Assembly: GCA_016188245.1 (NCBI GenBank) | Contig: JACPIE010000005.1 | Coordinates: 1 to 44,167 of the forward strand | DNA length: 44,167 nucleotides | Origin: Candidatus Woesearchaeota archaeon | Lineage (GTDB): Archaea > Nanobdellota > Nanobdellia > Woesearchaeales > GW2011-AR4 | Direction of reading: 5' to 3' | Part shown: one piece after another, positions 34,241 through 44,035 of the stretch | How the letters are laid out: each line of letters begins with the position of its first letter | Numbering within the stretch: the stretch's first letter is position 1 | Position numbers and translations under genes: made by a program | The notes under the pieces: generated by a model | Database searches by the model: none | Seen by the model: the letters and a program-made list of their open reading frames with translations, nothing else | What the model was told of the DNA's origin: nothing

Positions 34241-35476
34241 ATGGCTGTTTTCATGAAGCAAAAGGTTGTGCTCGCATATAGTGGGGGGCTGGACACGTCA
34301 GTAATCTTAAGCTGGCTGATAAATAAAGGCTACGAAGTAGTTGCGTACATAGCTGACTTGGGCCAAAATGAAGATTTCAATGCGGCCAAGCAGAAAGCGC
34401 TGAAAGTCGGGGCATCAAAAGTTTATATTGAGGATGTAAAGGAAGAGTTTGTCACGGACTTTATTTTTCCGGCGATAAGGGCAAATGCGGTTTATGAAGG
34501 AAGATATCTGCTCGGGACTTCTTTGGCAAGGCCGTTAATCGCAAAGAAGCAGATAGAGATTGCTGCAAAGGAAAAGGCAGAATATGTAAGCCATGGCGCA
34601 ACCGGAAAAGGTAATGACCAGGTAAGATTTGAATTGACCTGCATGACCCTGAACCCCAAGATAAAAATTATTGCGCCGTGGAAAGACGCCGAATTTCTTG
34701 CAAAATTCAAGGGAAGGTCTGATATGATGGAATATGCACAAAAAAACGGAATTCCTGTAAAGGCCACAAAAGATGCGCCTTACAGCACTGATCCCAATCT
34801 CATGCACATAAGCTATGAGGCCGGCATTTTGGAAGATCCGAAGCTTACTCCAGGCGAAGAGATGTTTGAGCTGACAAAAAGCCCGAAGCTTGCACCTGAC
34901 AAAGAAACCAAGATAGAAATAGAGTTCAAGCGCGGAAACCCTGTAAAAGCCAAAAACAACAGCGACGGAACTGTAAAAACAAAGCCACTGGAATTATTCC
35001 AATATCTCAACAAAATTGGCGGGGAAAACGGAATTGGAAGGGTTGACATGGTTGAAAACAGGTTTGTAGGAATAAAATCAAGGGGAGTTTATGAAACCCC
35101 GGCAGGAACTATCCTCCATATTGCGCACCGTGACATTGAGGGAGTAACCTTAGACAGGGAAGTTATGCATCTTCGCGACATGCTCATGCCTAAGTTTGCA
35201 GAGCTTATTTACTATGGGTTCTGGTATTCCCCTGAAATGGAGTTTTTAAGCGCTGCATTTGACAAGAGCCAGGAATATGTAAACGGCACGGTTTACCTGT
35301 CGCTATACAAGGGAAACTGCATGGTAATCGGAAGGGAGTCAAAAGACTCGCTGTACAACCAGGACCTGAGCAGCATGGATGTTTTGGGCGGCTACGACCA
35401 GAAAGACGCATTGGGATTCATAAGGCTGAACGCATTAAGGCTGAAAGTTAGTTCTTTAAGAAACAGGAAGAGATAA
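34241..35476 (+). CDS. argG: Argininosuccinate synthase
   Basis: [19 protein letters not shown]...[18 protein letters not shown]. Confidence 0.97.
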   Translation: MAVFMKQKVVLAYSGGLDTSVILSWLINKGYEVVAYIADLGQNEDFNAAKQKALKVGASKVYIEDVKEEFVTDFIFPAIRANAVYEGRYLLGTSLARPLIAKKQIEIAAKEKAEYVSHGATGKGNDQVRFELTCMTLNPKIKIIAPWKDAEFLAKFKGRSDMMEYAQKNGIPVKATKDAPYSTDPNLMHISYEAGILEDPKLTPGEEMFELTKSPKLAPDKETKIEIEFKRGNPVKAKNNSDGTVKTKPLELFQYLNKIGGENGIGRVDMVENRFVGIKSRGVYETPAGTILHIAHRDIEGVTLDREVMHLRDMLMPKFAELIYYGFWYSPEMEFLSAAFDKSQEYVNGTVYLSLYKGNCMVIGRESKDSLYNQDLSSMDVLGGYDQKDALGFIRLNALRLKVSSLRNRKR

Positions 35477-35477
35477 G

Positions 35478-36401
35478 ATGAAGCATCTTGCCTCTTTGAT
35501 TGATTGGAACAGCGAAAGCATTTTGGATTTGATTGGCCTTGCAGCCACTATAAAAAAATTCCCTGAAAAATACCATCAAGCCTTAAAAAACAAGACAATG
35601 CTGATGATATTTGAAAAGCCCTCTTTAAGAACAAGAGTTTCTTTTGAAGTCGCCATGACTCAGCTGGGAGGGCATGCAATTCATCTTGATGCAAAAGACT
35701 CGCCTTTGGGCGAAAAAGAATCAATATCAGACACCGCGAAAGTCTCAAGCAGGTATTGCGATATTATAATGGCACGATTATTCAGGCAGGAAGATATAAT
35801 CGAATTGGCAAAAAGCTCAACAGTTCCTGTCATAAATGGATTAACAGACACGTTCCACCCGTGCCAGATTTTATCCGACCTTTTTACGATAAATGAAAAT
35901 AAAGGCAGGCTGAAAGGATTAAAGCTGAGCTTTGTGGGCGATGGCAACAATAACATAACCCATGAGCTGCTTTTGGGATGCCCGGCAGCCGGGATGGATA
36001 TATCGGTAGGATGCCCAAAAAGCCTGATGCCCCAAAAATGGGTTGTTGACATTGCAATGAAAAAAGCCAAAACTTCGGGCTCTAAAATCACAATTAATAA
36101 TAACTCAAAGGAAGCTGCCAAGGATGCAGATGTAGTATATACAGATACATGGATGAGTTATCATGTTCCAAAAAATGAAAAAATAAAAAGAGTAAGTTTA
36201 TTGAAGCCGTATCAGGTAAGCAGCGATTTGATGAAACTTGCAAAAAAAGACGCTGTTTTCATGCACTGCCTGCCTGCAATGAGGGGATACGAGCAGGCTG
36301 AAGAAGTGATCGACGGCAGGCAAAGCATTGTATTTGACCAGGCGGAAAACAGGCTGCACATGCAGAAGGCGATAATACTGAAGCTATTGGGGAAGATGTA
36401 A
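35478..36401 (+). CDS. argF: Ornithine carbamoyltransferase
   Basis: MIFEKPSLRTRVSFEVAMTQLGGHAIHL...FMHCLPAMRGYE. Confidence 0.96.
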   Translation: MKHLASLIDWNSESILDLIGLAATIKKFPEKYHQALKNKTMLMIFEKPSLRTRVSFEVAMTQLGGHAIHLDAKDSPLGEKESISDTAKVSSRYCDIIMARLFRQEDIIELAKSSTVPVINGLTDTFHPCQILSDLFTINENKGRLKGLKLSFVGDGNNNITHELLLGCPAAGMDISVGCPKSLMPQKWVVDIAMKKAKTSGSKITINNNSKEAAKDADVVYTDTWMSYHVPKNEKIKRVSLLKPYQVSSDLMKLAKKDAVFMHCLPAMRGYEQAEEVIDGRQSIVFDQAENRLHMQKAIILKLLGKM

Positions 36402-36402
36402 A

Positions 36403-37749
36403 ATGGCAAAACTCTGGCAAAAAAACTACAAGCTTAACGAGGAGATTGAAAAATTTACAGTAGGAAATGACTATTTGATAGATAAAAACCTGATAAAATA
36501 TGATGTTTACGGCAGCATTGCGCACGCAGGCATGCTTAACAAAATAGGAATTTTGGACAAGAATGAGTTCAGGAAGCTTAAAAAAGGGCTGATTGAAATT
36601 TTAAAGCTGAGCGAAAAAAACAAGTTTGCAATCACTCCCAAGGATGAAGATGTCCACACTGCAATCGAGAACCATCTGACAAAAAAACTGGGCAGCCTGG
36701 GCAAGAAGATACACACAGCGCGCTCGAGAAATGACCAGGTTCTTGTTGACTTAAGGCTGTACTCAAAAGACAAGCTGATTGAAGTCCAGACGCTTGTTTT
36801 GCAGCTGGCTTCTGCTTTTGCTGACAAGGCTGAAAAATACAAAGAAGTTCCAATGCCGGGATACACCCATTCAAGAAAGGCAATGCCTTCCTCAGCTGGA
36901 ATGTACTTTGGAAGCTTTGCGGAATCGCTTGCTGATGACATGGAAATTTTGGAAGAAGCGTATGAATTGAATGACCAGTGCCCGCTGGGAAGCGGAGCAG
37001 GCTACGGGCTGCCTTTGGATGTAGACAGGAAATTTGCCTCGAATCAGCTCGGATTCGGCAAAGTGCAAAACAATTCCCTTTATGTCCAGAACAGCAGGGG
37101 CAAATTTGAATCGCTTTCAATATTCGCATTAGGCAGCGTGATGGCAGACCTTGCCAGGCTTTCAAATGACTTGGTGATATTCAGCATGGATGAATTTGGA
37201 TTTTTCAAGCTGCCGGATGAGTTTTGCACAGGCTCTTCCATAATGCCGCAAAAGAAAAATCCTGATGTTTTTGAGCTTACAAGGTCAAAATCAGCAAAAG
37301 TCGATTCAAACCTGCATTTAGTCAAAGCAATATGCTCCAAGCTCCAGTCCGGATATAACCGTGACTTGCAGATGGCCAAAGAGCCCTTGATTGAAAGCTT
37401 CGATATCGCAATTTCAACGTTGGCAATATTCAAAATGGTGATTGAAAAAATAGGCGTGAACAAAGAAAAGTGCATTGCAGCGTGCACCCAAGAGATGTTT
37501 GCCACAGAGCATGCATATGGACTGGTTAAGAAAGGAATGCCGTTCAGGGATGCTTACAGGCAAACGGCTGAAAACATGGAGAACTTGCCTAAGATTAATC
37601 CTGCTAAAAATATCCTGTCAAAAAAGCACATTGGCTCAACAGGAAATCTCGGGCTCGGCAAATTAAAGAGGCAGATTAAGAAAATAGGCAGTGAACTTGG
37701 CTCTGAATCCGCCAAATTCCATTCCAAGCTGAACAAACTGGTAAAATAA
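36403..37749 (+). CDS. argH: Argininosuccinate lyase
   Basis: EDVHTAIENHLTKKLG...HTARSRNDQVLVDLRL...GSSIMPQKKNPDVFEL. Confidence 0.97.
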   Translation: MAKLWQKNYKLNEEIEKFTVGNDYLIDKNLIKYDVYGSIAHAGMLNKIGILDKNEFRKLKKGLIEILKLSEKNKFAITPKDEDVHTAIENHLTKKLGSLGKKIHTARSRNDQVLVDLRLYSKDKLIEVQTLVLQLASAFADKAEKYKEVPMPGYTHSRKAMPSSAGMYFGSFAESLADDMEILEEAYELNDQCPLGSGAGYGLPLDVDRKFASNQLGFGKVQNNSLYVQNSRGKFESLSIFALGSVMADLARLSNDLVIFSMDEFGFFKLPDEFCTGSSIMPQKKNPDVFELTRSKSAKVDSNLHLVKAICSKLQSGYNRDLQMAKEPLIESFDIAISTLAIFKMVIEKIGVNKEKCIAACTQEMFATEHAYGLVKKGMPFRDAYRQTAENMENLPKINPAKNILSKKHIGSTGNLGLGKLKRQIKKIGSELGSESAKFHSKLNKLVK

Positions 37750-37750
37750 A

Positions 37751-38914
37751 ATGCAGCTCCTAACCAATAATGTCTGCGCTCCAAAAGGATTCAGGGCAGC
37801 CGGAAAATGCGCAGGAATAAAAAAATCAGGCAAGCTAGATTTGGCAGTAATATTCAGCGAGGCTCCGGCGAATGCAGCTGCTGTTTATACCTCGAACAAA
37901 GTCAAAGGAGCCCCTCTTCTTGTCACGAAAAAACACCTTGAAAACGGCAAAGCCCAAGCCATAGTGATAAACAGCGGCATTGCAAATGTCTGCACAGGCA
38001 AAAAAGGAATTGATGATGCAGAAGAAACTGCAAAGATTGCAGCCAAGGAGCTTGGACTCATGCAGGATGAGATTGTGGTGGCATCAACCGGGCTGATTGG
38101 CGCTTGCCTGCCGATGGACAAGATAAGAATCGGGCTGAAAGGAATAAAAAGCGAATTAAGCGTAAATTCCAATGCAGCAAAAGCCATAATGACAACGGAC
38201 ACTGCTGAAAAAGGAATAGCTGTCAAAGCCGGCAATTTTACAATAGGGGGAATTGCAAAAGGCTCTGGAATGATCCACCCAAATATGGCCACAATGCTCT
38301 GTTTCATAACAACAGACGCAGAATTTTCCCCAAAAAAGCTGAATTCGTTCCTGAAAAATTCCGTCAGCAAGTCATTCAACATGATGAGCGTTGACATGGA
38401 CACAAGCACCAGCGATATGGCAGTGATTCTTGCGAATGGGCTGGCCGGCAAAGCTGATGAAGCAAAATTCCGGAATGCGCTTGACTTTATGTGCATTGAG
38501 CTTGCCAAAAAAATAGCCAGAGATGGAGAAGGGGCGACAAAATTGGTTGAAGTTGAAGCTAAAAATGCGGCTACAAGATACGATGCCGAGCAGATTGCCA
38601 AGTCAGTCGTGTCTTCCAATCTTGTCAAGTGTGCCCTTTTTGGAAATGACCCGAACTGGGGAAGGATAATGTGCGCAATAGGCAACTCGCCGGCAAAATT
38701 CAAGGAAAATTCGATTGATGTCTATTTTGGAAGTATGCTGATTGTAAAAAACGGAACTGCGGCAGATTTCAGCTTTGACGAAGCAAGAAAACTGATGGGC
38801 AAAAAAGAGATAAGGATAACGATAGATGCAAAGCAGGGAAAAGAAAGCGCGACTGCCTACGGCTGCGACATGACTTATGAGTATATAAAGATAAATGCGC
38901 GATATACAACTTGA
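37751..38914 (+). CDS. argJ: Ornithine acetyltransferase
   Basis: GIAKGSGMIHPNMATMLCFITTDA...NDPNWGRIMCAIGNS. Confidence 0.97.
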   Translation: MQLLTNNVCAPKGFRAAGKCAGIKKSGKLDLAVIFSEAPANAAAVYTSNKVKGAPLLVTKKHLENGKAQAIVINSGIANVCTGKKGIDDAEETAKIAAKELGLMQDEIVVASTGLIGACLPMDKIRIGLKGIKSELSVNSNAAKAIMTTDTAEKGIAVKAGNFTIGGIAKGSGMIHPNMATMLCFITTDAEFSPKKLNSFLKNSVSKSFNMMSVDMDTSTSDMAVILANGLAGKADEAKFRNALDFMCIELAKKIARDGEGATKLVEVEAKNAATRYDAEQIAKSVVSSNLVKCALFGNDPNWGRIMCAIGNSPAKFKENSIDVYFGSMLIVKNGTAADFSFDEARKLMGKKEIRITIDAKQGKESATAYGCDMTYEYIKINARYTT

Positions 38915-39753
38915 GCAAACAGGATTTTCCGATGACTCCCAACGAAAAAACAAAAGTGCTTATCGAGGCATTGCCGTATATTGAAAGGTACCACGGCAAG
39001 ATTGTAGTCATAAAACTTGGGGGGAATGCAATGCCTGAAATAAAAAATGCAGCCGAAGACATAGCGTTCCTGAGAAGAATTGGAATAAAAGTGGTTGTTG
39101 TTCACGGCGGCGGCCCGGAGATAGACAAGGAGCTGAAAAAGCTCGGGATAATTCCTAAATTCATAAAAGGGCTGAGGCATACTGACGAAAAGGTGATGGC
39201 TGCTGTCGATAAAGTGTTCCGCAGGATAAACAAGCGGATTGTCAAGAGCTTGAACTCCAGATATGTTGAATCTGTCGATGCCAGCGGCTGCATAAGGGTA
39301 AAGCAAAAATCTCCCGAATTGGGGCTTGTCGGGGAGATAACCAAGATTGAAAAAAATACCATAATGAACCACCTGGATTCAGACTGCACCCCTATAATAT
39401 CCCCGATAGGAATTGGCTCAAAAGGAAAATACAATATAAACGCCGACACTGCGGCTTCAAGGATTGCTGTTGCATTAAATGCCGAGAAGTTCACAATACT
39501 GACAAATGTTGACGGAATCAAGATCAACGGCAGCCTGCTGACCCACATAGATTTCAGGACGGCAAAAAAAGAGATAAGGAATGGAAACATAAACAAGGGG
39601 ATGATTCCAAAAGTGGAAGCGTGCATTTACGCTGTCAAGAACAAGTGCCCAAAGGCTCACCTGATAAACGGGTTAACCCACCATTCGCTGCTGCTTGAAA
39701 TCTTTACTGACAAAGGAATAGGCACGGAAGTTGTTTATAAAAATGGACGCTGA
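38911..39753 (+). CDS. argB: Acetylglutamate kinase (TTG at 38911 or ATG at 38932)
   Basis: KIVVIKLGGNAM...VVVHGGGPEIDKELKKLGI...NINADTAASRIAVAL. Confidence 0.96.
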   Translation: MSKQDFPMTPNEKTKVLIEALPYIERYHGKIVVIKLGGNAMPEIKNAAEDIAFLRRIGIKVVVVHGGGPEIDKELKKLGIIPKFIKGLRHTDEKVMAAVDKVFRRINKRIVKSLNSRYVESVDASGCIRVKQKSPELGLVGEITKIEKNTIMNHLDSDCTPIISPIGIGSKGKYNINADTAASRIAVALNAEKFTILTNVDGIKINGSLLTHIDFRTAKKEIRNGNINKGMIPKVEACIYAVKNKCPKAHLINGLTHHSLLLEIFTDKGIGTEVVYKNGR

Positions 39754-40909
39754 AAAAATAATGACGCTGGAAAAGGAGCATATAATGCAGACTTACTCAA
39801 GGCAAAGCATAGTTTTAGAACGTGGCAATGGCTGCTATGTTTTTGACAAAGGCGGAAAGAAGTATATTGACCTGGTGGGGGGGCTGGCAACATGCATCCT
39901 GGGCCACGGCAACAGGCAGTTTGCGGAAGCTGTAAAAAAGCAGATAGAAAAAATTACAAATCCCACAAATCTTTATTACACCGAGGAACAGGTTAAACTG
40001 GCGGAAAAGTTAGCGGGGCTGTCGGGCCTGGACAAGTGCTTTTTCTCGAATTCAGGGGCTGAAAGCATCGAGGCAGCCATCAAGCTTGCAAGGAAGCACA
40101 CTAAAAAAACTGGGATAATAGCTACAAAAGAGGGATTTCACGGAAGGACTTTCGGAAGCCTCTCTGCTACCGGCAAGGAAAAAATAAAAAGTCCATTTAT
40201 GCCGCTGCTGCCGGGATTTGAGCACGTTGAGTACGGCAACCCAGATGCAATAAATAATACAATAACCAAAGATACAGCTGCCATCATAGTTGAGCCAATA
40301 CAGGGAGAAGCCGGAATAGTTATGCCTTGCAAAGATTACCTGAAACATGTAAGGGAAGCCTGCAACATGCACGGCGCATTGATGATTTTGGATGAGATAC
40401 AGACAGGCTGCGGAAGGACAGGCAAATTTTTTGCTTATGAGCATGATAAAATAAAGCCGGATATTGTGACATTGGCCAAGGGCCTTGCAAATGGAATCCC
40501 AATCGGCGCTACAATTGCAAAGGATGAGATTGCAAAAAGTTTCGGCAAAGGCGACCACGGCTCGACCTTCGGCGGAAATCCTGTTGCCTGCTGCGCGGCA
40601 AATTTCACGGTCGATTATATACTAAAAAAAAGGCTGGTGAAAAACGCAGCTATCCAAGGAAAATACTTTATGAAAAAGCTTGCTTCAGTCAAATCAGGGC
40701 CAAAAGAAATCCGCGGCAAGGGGCTGATGATAGGCATGGAAATGGAAAAAGATGCCGGCAAAATCCAGAAAGGATGCATGGACAAGAGACTGCTTGTCAA
40801 TCTTACTGCCGAAAAAGTGATTAGATTTTTGCCACCGCTTACAATCAGCAGGAAGATTATTGATGATTCTCTTGGGATTTTAAGGGAAGTGGCTGAAAAT
40901 GAAAATTAA
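39743..40909 (+). CDS. argD: Acetylornithine aminotransferase
   Basis: YIDLVGGLATCILGHGN...FFSNSGAESIEAAIKLAR...LILDEIQTGCGRTGKFFAYE. Confidence 0.95.
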   Translation: MDAEKIMTLEKEHIMQTYSRQSIVLERGNGCYVFDKGGKKYIDLVGGLATCILGHGNRQFAEAVKKQIEKITNPTNLYYTEEQVKLAEKLAGLSGLDKCFFSNSGAESIEAAIKLARKHTKKTGIIATKEGFHGRTFGSLSATGKEKIKSPFMPLLPGFEHVEYGNPDAINNTITKDTAAIIVEPIQGEAGIVMPCKDYLKHVREACNMHGALMILDEIQTGCGRTGKFFAYEHDKIKPDIVTLAKGLANGIPIGATIAKDEIAKSFGKGDHGSTFGGNPVACCAANFTVDYILKKRLVKNAAIQGKYFMKKLASVKSGPKEIRGKGLMIGMEMEKDAGKIQKGCMDKRLLVNLTAEKVIRFLPPLTISRKIIDDSLGILREVAENEN

Positions 40910-41864
40910 AGCCGGAATCATAGGCGCTTCAGGGTATACTGGCTATGAGCTTATAAAAATCCTGAGCAGGCACAAATCTGTTGACTTAAAGTTTTTGAAC
41001 AGCAAAAGCCGCAATGGGCAAGCTGTTAAGTCTGTTTATGGCGATTTTTGGGATGCAAGCCTGAAGTTTACAAATCTCAGCCTGGATGAGGTTAACAGAA
41101 GCAATGCTGATGTGATTTTTACAGCGCTTCCGAGCAAAGAATCAATCGAGATTGTGCCAAAACTAAAAGGAAGAATTGTTGATTTAAGCGCGGATTTCAG
41201 ATTTTCAGACGCCAAAGTTTACGAGAAAGTGTATGGCATAAAAAACTACTCTAAAATAAAGGCAGTTTATGGCCTGCCTGAGCTTTTCAGGAGCAAAATT
41301 AAAAATGCAAATGCCGTTGCAAACCCGGGATGCTATGCAACTGCCTGCCTTCTTGCCGCATTGCCAATCCAGAAATTTTCAAAGCACATAATATTCGACT
41401 GCAAGTCAGGCTACAGCGGCGCAGGAGCCAAGCCAGCTTATGTCAACCAGCCCGAGAATTATTCCGACAATGTAATCCCGTACAATATAACCAGGCACCG
41501 CCATAAATATGAAATTGGACAATTTATTAAATCTAAAATTTCATTTACACCGCATGTGATCCCTGTTTTCAGGGGCCTGATGTGCACGATGCACGTGCTG
41601 CTGAAGAAAAAAATTGACGCGAAAAAAATATACAAAGATTTCTATAAAAAAGAGCCGTTCGTTAAAATAATGGAAGACAAGCTGCCTGAGCTGCACGACG
41701 TTCAAAACAATAATAACTGCTGCATTGGGGGCTTTGAAATTGACGAAAACAACCGGCTTGTTGTGGTTTCTGCGATTGACAACCTGCTGAAAGGGGCTTC
41801 CGGGCAGGCTGTGCAGAACATGAACATAATGTTCGGGATTGATGAAAGGGAAGGGCTGGTTTAA
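40899..41864 (+). CDS. argC: N-acetyl-gamma-glutamyl-phosphate reductase
   Basis: KAGIIGASGYTGYELIKILSRH...NPGCYATACLLAALP. Confidence 0.96.
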   Translation: MKIKAGIIGASGYTGYELIKILSRHKSVDLKFLNSKSRNGQAVKSVYGDFWDASLKFTNLSLDEVNRSNADVIFTALPSKESIEIVPKLKGRIVDLSADFRFSDAKVYEKVYGIKNYSKIKAVYGLPELFRSKIKNANAVANPGCYATACLLAALPIQKFSKHIIFDCKSGYSGAGAKPAYVNQPENYSDNVIPYNITRHRHKYEIGQFIKSKISFTPHVIPVFRGLMCTMHVLLKKKIDAKKIYKDFYKKEPFVKIMEDKLPELHDVQNNNNCCIGGFEIDENNRLVVVSAIDNLLKGASGQAVQNMNIMFGIDEREGLV

Positions 41865-41912
41865 TTCAAATCAAAACATTTATTAACAACTTAAGACTAT
41901 CCCTGTTTTTTA

Positions 41913-42989
41913 ATGGGCAGTGGTAAAGAGATTAAGCTTATTCTTGAAAACGGCGAAGAGTTCAAAGGATTTTCATTTGGGGCAGAGCATTCTGTTTCAG
42001 GCGAAGTTGTCTTCAACACCGGGATGGTAGGCTATCCGGAATCTCTTACGGACCCGAGCTACAGGGGGCAGATTCTTGTTCTAACTTACCCCCTGATTGG
42101 AAACTACGGCGTTCCGGGGAAGGAAGCTGAAAATAATATCCTTAAGCACTTTGAATCCGGCAAAATACAGGTTCAGGCACTGGCTGTTTCGGACTATTCA
42201 TCCGAATATTCGCACTGGAATGCAAAAAAAAGCCTTGCCGAATGGCTGAAAGAAGAAGACATTCCGGCAATTTATGGCATTGACACAAGAAGGCTGACAA
42301 AAACCTTGAGGGAAAAAGGCGCTATGCCCGGAAAGATTGTTTTTGAAGGTGAAGATGTAAACTTTTATGATCCAAATACGGCGGATATTGTGAAGGAAGT
42401 GACAGCCAAAGAGCCAATAATCTATAACGAAAAGCCAAATCAAAAAAAAGTTGTTGTTGTCGACTGCGGCGTCAAAAATAACATCATTCGCAACCTTATA
42501 CAAAGAAACTTGACGGTGGTAAGGGTGCCTTACTATCATGATTTTCTGCAGCAGTTTTTTGACGGATTGTTAATCTCCAACGGCCCAGGCGACCCAAAGA
42601 TGTGCAAAGAAACGATTTACAATGTCGGAAGGGCGCTGAAGCACGGCATTCCGACATTTGGAATCTGCCTCGGCAACCAGATTCTTGCGCTTGCAGCAGG
42701 AGGAAACACCTACAAGCTGAAGTATGGCCATCGCTCCCAAAACCAGCCAGCAATTTTATCTAGAACAAAAAGGTGCTTTATCACAACACAAAACCACGGA
42801 TTTGCTGTCGATATGAAATCATTAAGCAATGAATGGCAGGAATTTTTTGCCAATGCAAATGATGGCACAAATGAGGGGATAAAGCACAAGACAAAGCCGT
42901 TTATGTCGGTGCAGTTTCATCCTGAGGGGCATAGCGGGCCTGAAGACACCAATTTCCTGTTTGACGAATTTGTGAAGATGCTGAAATGA
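41913..42989 (+). CDS. carA: Carbamoyl-phosphate synthase small subunit
   Basis: GEVVFNTGMVGYPESLTDPSYRGQILVLTYPLIGNYGV...FGICLGNQILALA...MSVQFHPEGHSGPEDT. Confidence 0.96.
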   Translation: MGSGKEIKLILENGEEFKGFSFGAEHSVSGEVVFNTGMVGYPESLTDPSYRGQILVLTYPLIGNYGVPGKEAENNILKHFESGKIQVQALAVSDYSSEYSHWNAKKSLAEWLKEEDIPAIYGIDTRRLTKTLREKGAMPGKIVFEGEDVNFYDPNTADIVKEVTAKEPIIYNEKPNQKKVVVVDCGVKNNIIRNLIQRNLTVVRVPYYHDFLQQFFDGLLISNGPGDPKMCKETIYNVGRALKHGIPTFGICLGNQILALAAGGNTYKLKYGHRSQNQPAILSRTKRCFITTQNHGFAVDMKSLSNEWQEFFANANDGTNEGIKHKTKPFMSVQFHPEGHSGPEDTNFLFDEFVKMLK

Positions 42990-43386
42990 AAAAGATAAAA
43001 AAATTTTGGAGCAAATTGGAATATTGGAAAAGGGGAGGAATAATTGGATTAATTGGTGGAATGCTGTTTAGTTCTTATATCTGGATTTTATTTGGCGAAA
43101 ATTCTCTGTTTTTCTTAATTTTACCCATTGCAGCAGGTGGGGCTATTCTTGGTTACCTTTGGGAACTTGGGAAAAAAAATAAACTTGAATTAAAAGGTAA
43201 AAGCAAGATTATAATATACGGTTATCTTGTGATATTATTGATGTGGTTATCTGTTTCAAAAATAATTCAATTAAATTTGAATCTTATGTTAATAAATATT
43301 TAATATGGGCTATAACAATAATTTTAACTATTGGTTTTATTGCCTTAGCCTTTAAACTGGCGTATCCCAAAATAACCAAAAAATGA
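42986..43386 (+). pseudogene. Small membrane protein probably split by a frameshift near 43255-43265
   Basis: Frame 1 ends ..LLMWLSVSKIIQLNLNLMLINI*; another frame continues NNSIKFESYVNKYLIWAITIILTIGFIALAFKLAYPKITKK*. Confidence 0.45.
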
Positions 43387-43414
43387 CACAAACCATAGCA
43401 TTGGACATGCTCAC

Positions 43415-43930
43415 GTGAACTATTTAAAGGCAGTTCAGCCGCCAATACAAAAAATGGAAATTTCAAAAAAATGGAAGATTGATTATTATATTTACATTGA
43501 CTACTCGCATGACTTAATCGGGTACAATATAATTGAAAATAAAAATATAGGATTGCTATTAACAAAAATATCCAAGTTCGAGCATTACAAAAAAGTAAGG
43601 CATGTAAGGACATACCTGATAAAAATAAAGAAAATTGTCAAAAAAGATGAGATATCGGGCCTCTTGCATAAGCAAAAAATAAGGTATCTGAAAGACAACA
43701 TATCGATATTTGTTGAAGTCATTGAATTCGTAAAGAAGCATGACAACTGCGCAATTTTTCTTTCTGTCGATAATAATCAGTATGCTGCTTTTACCAAGCT
43801 AATTGAGTTAGTGCCTCACAAAGAGCATTTAGTCCTAGTAAGAGAGAGTGATTTGAAAAAAGGCTCTGTTGAATATAAGCTGAGCCTCATCATTGATAAT
43901 ATGTTGGTAATAGAAAGGATGAGTAAGTAG
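43415..43930 (+). CDS. Hypothetical protein (start may be internal)
   Basis: 171 aa ORF; no recognised family. Confidence 0.6.
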   Translation: MNYLKAVQPPIQKMEISKKWKIDYYIYIDYSHDLIGYNIIENKNIGLLLTKISKFEHYKKVRHVRTYLIKIKKIVKKDEISGLLHKQKIRYLKDNISIFVEVIEFVKKHDNCAIFLSVDNNQYAAFTKLIELVPHKEHLVLVRESDLKKGSVEYKLSLIIDNMLVIERMSK

Positions 43931-43932
43931 AC

Positions 43933-43997
43933 CCACCATCCTACTAACCGCCTCTAGGAACGGGATTCGTCAGGGTCTGTTCCTCAATGGATGATGG
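43933..43997 (-). ncRNA. Candidate small structured RNA with its own promoter
   Basis: Nested stems CCATCATCC/GGATGGTGG and AGGAAC/GTTCCT; minus-strand TATA-like CTTTAAATATATG at about 44006-44018. Confidence 0.4.
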
Positions 43998-44035
43998 AGT
44001 ATCGCATATATTTAAAGCTTTCGCACAAAAAATGA

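Noticed and set aside
37885-38703. 272-aa antisense ORF inside argJ, and many other antisense ORFs
   Set aside because: Opposite a clearly conserved gene; compositional mirror ORF with no family signature.
43933-43997. 5S rRNA gene
   Set aside because: Only short resemblance (GGTTAGTA..GGATGG). Total length and domain layout do not fit 5S, so left as an unknown RNA candidate.
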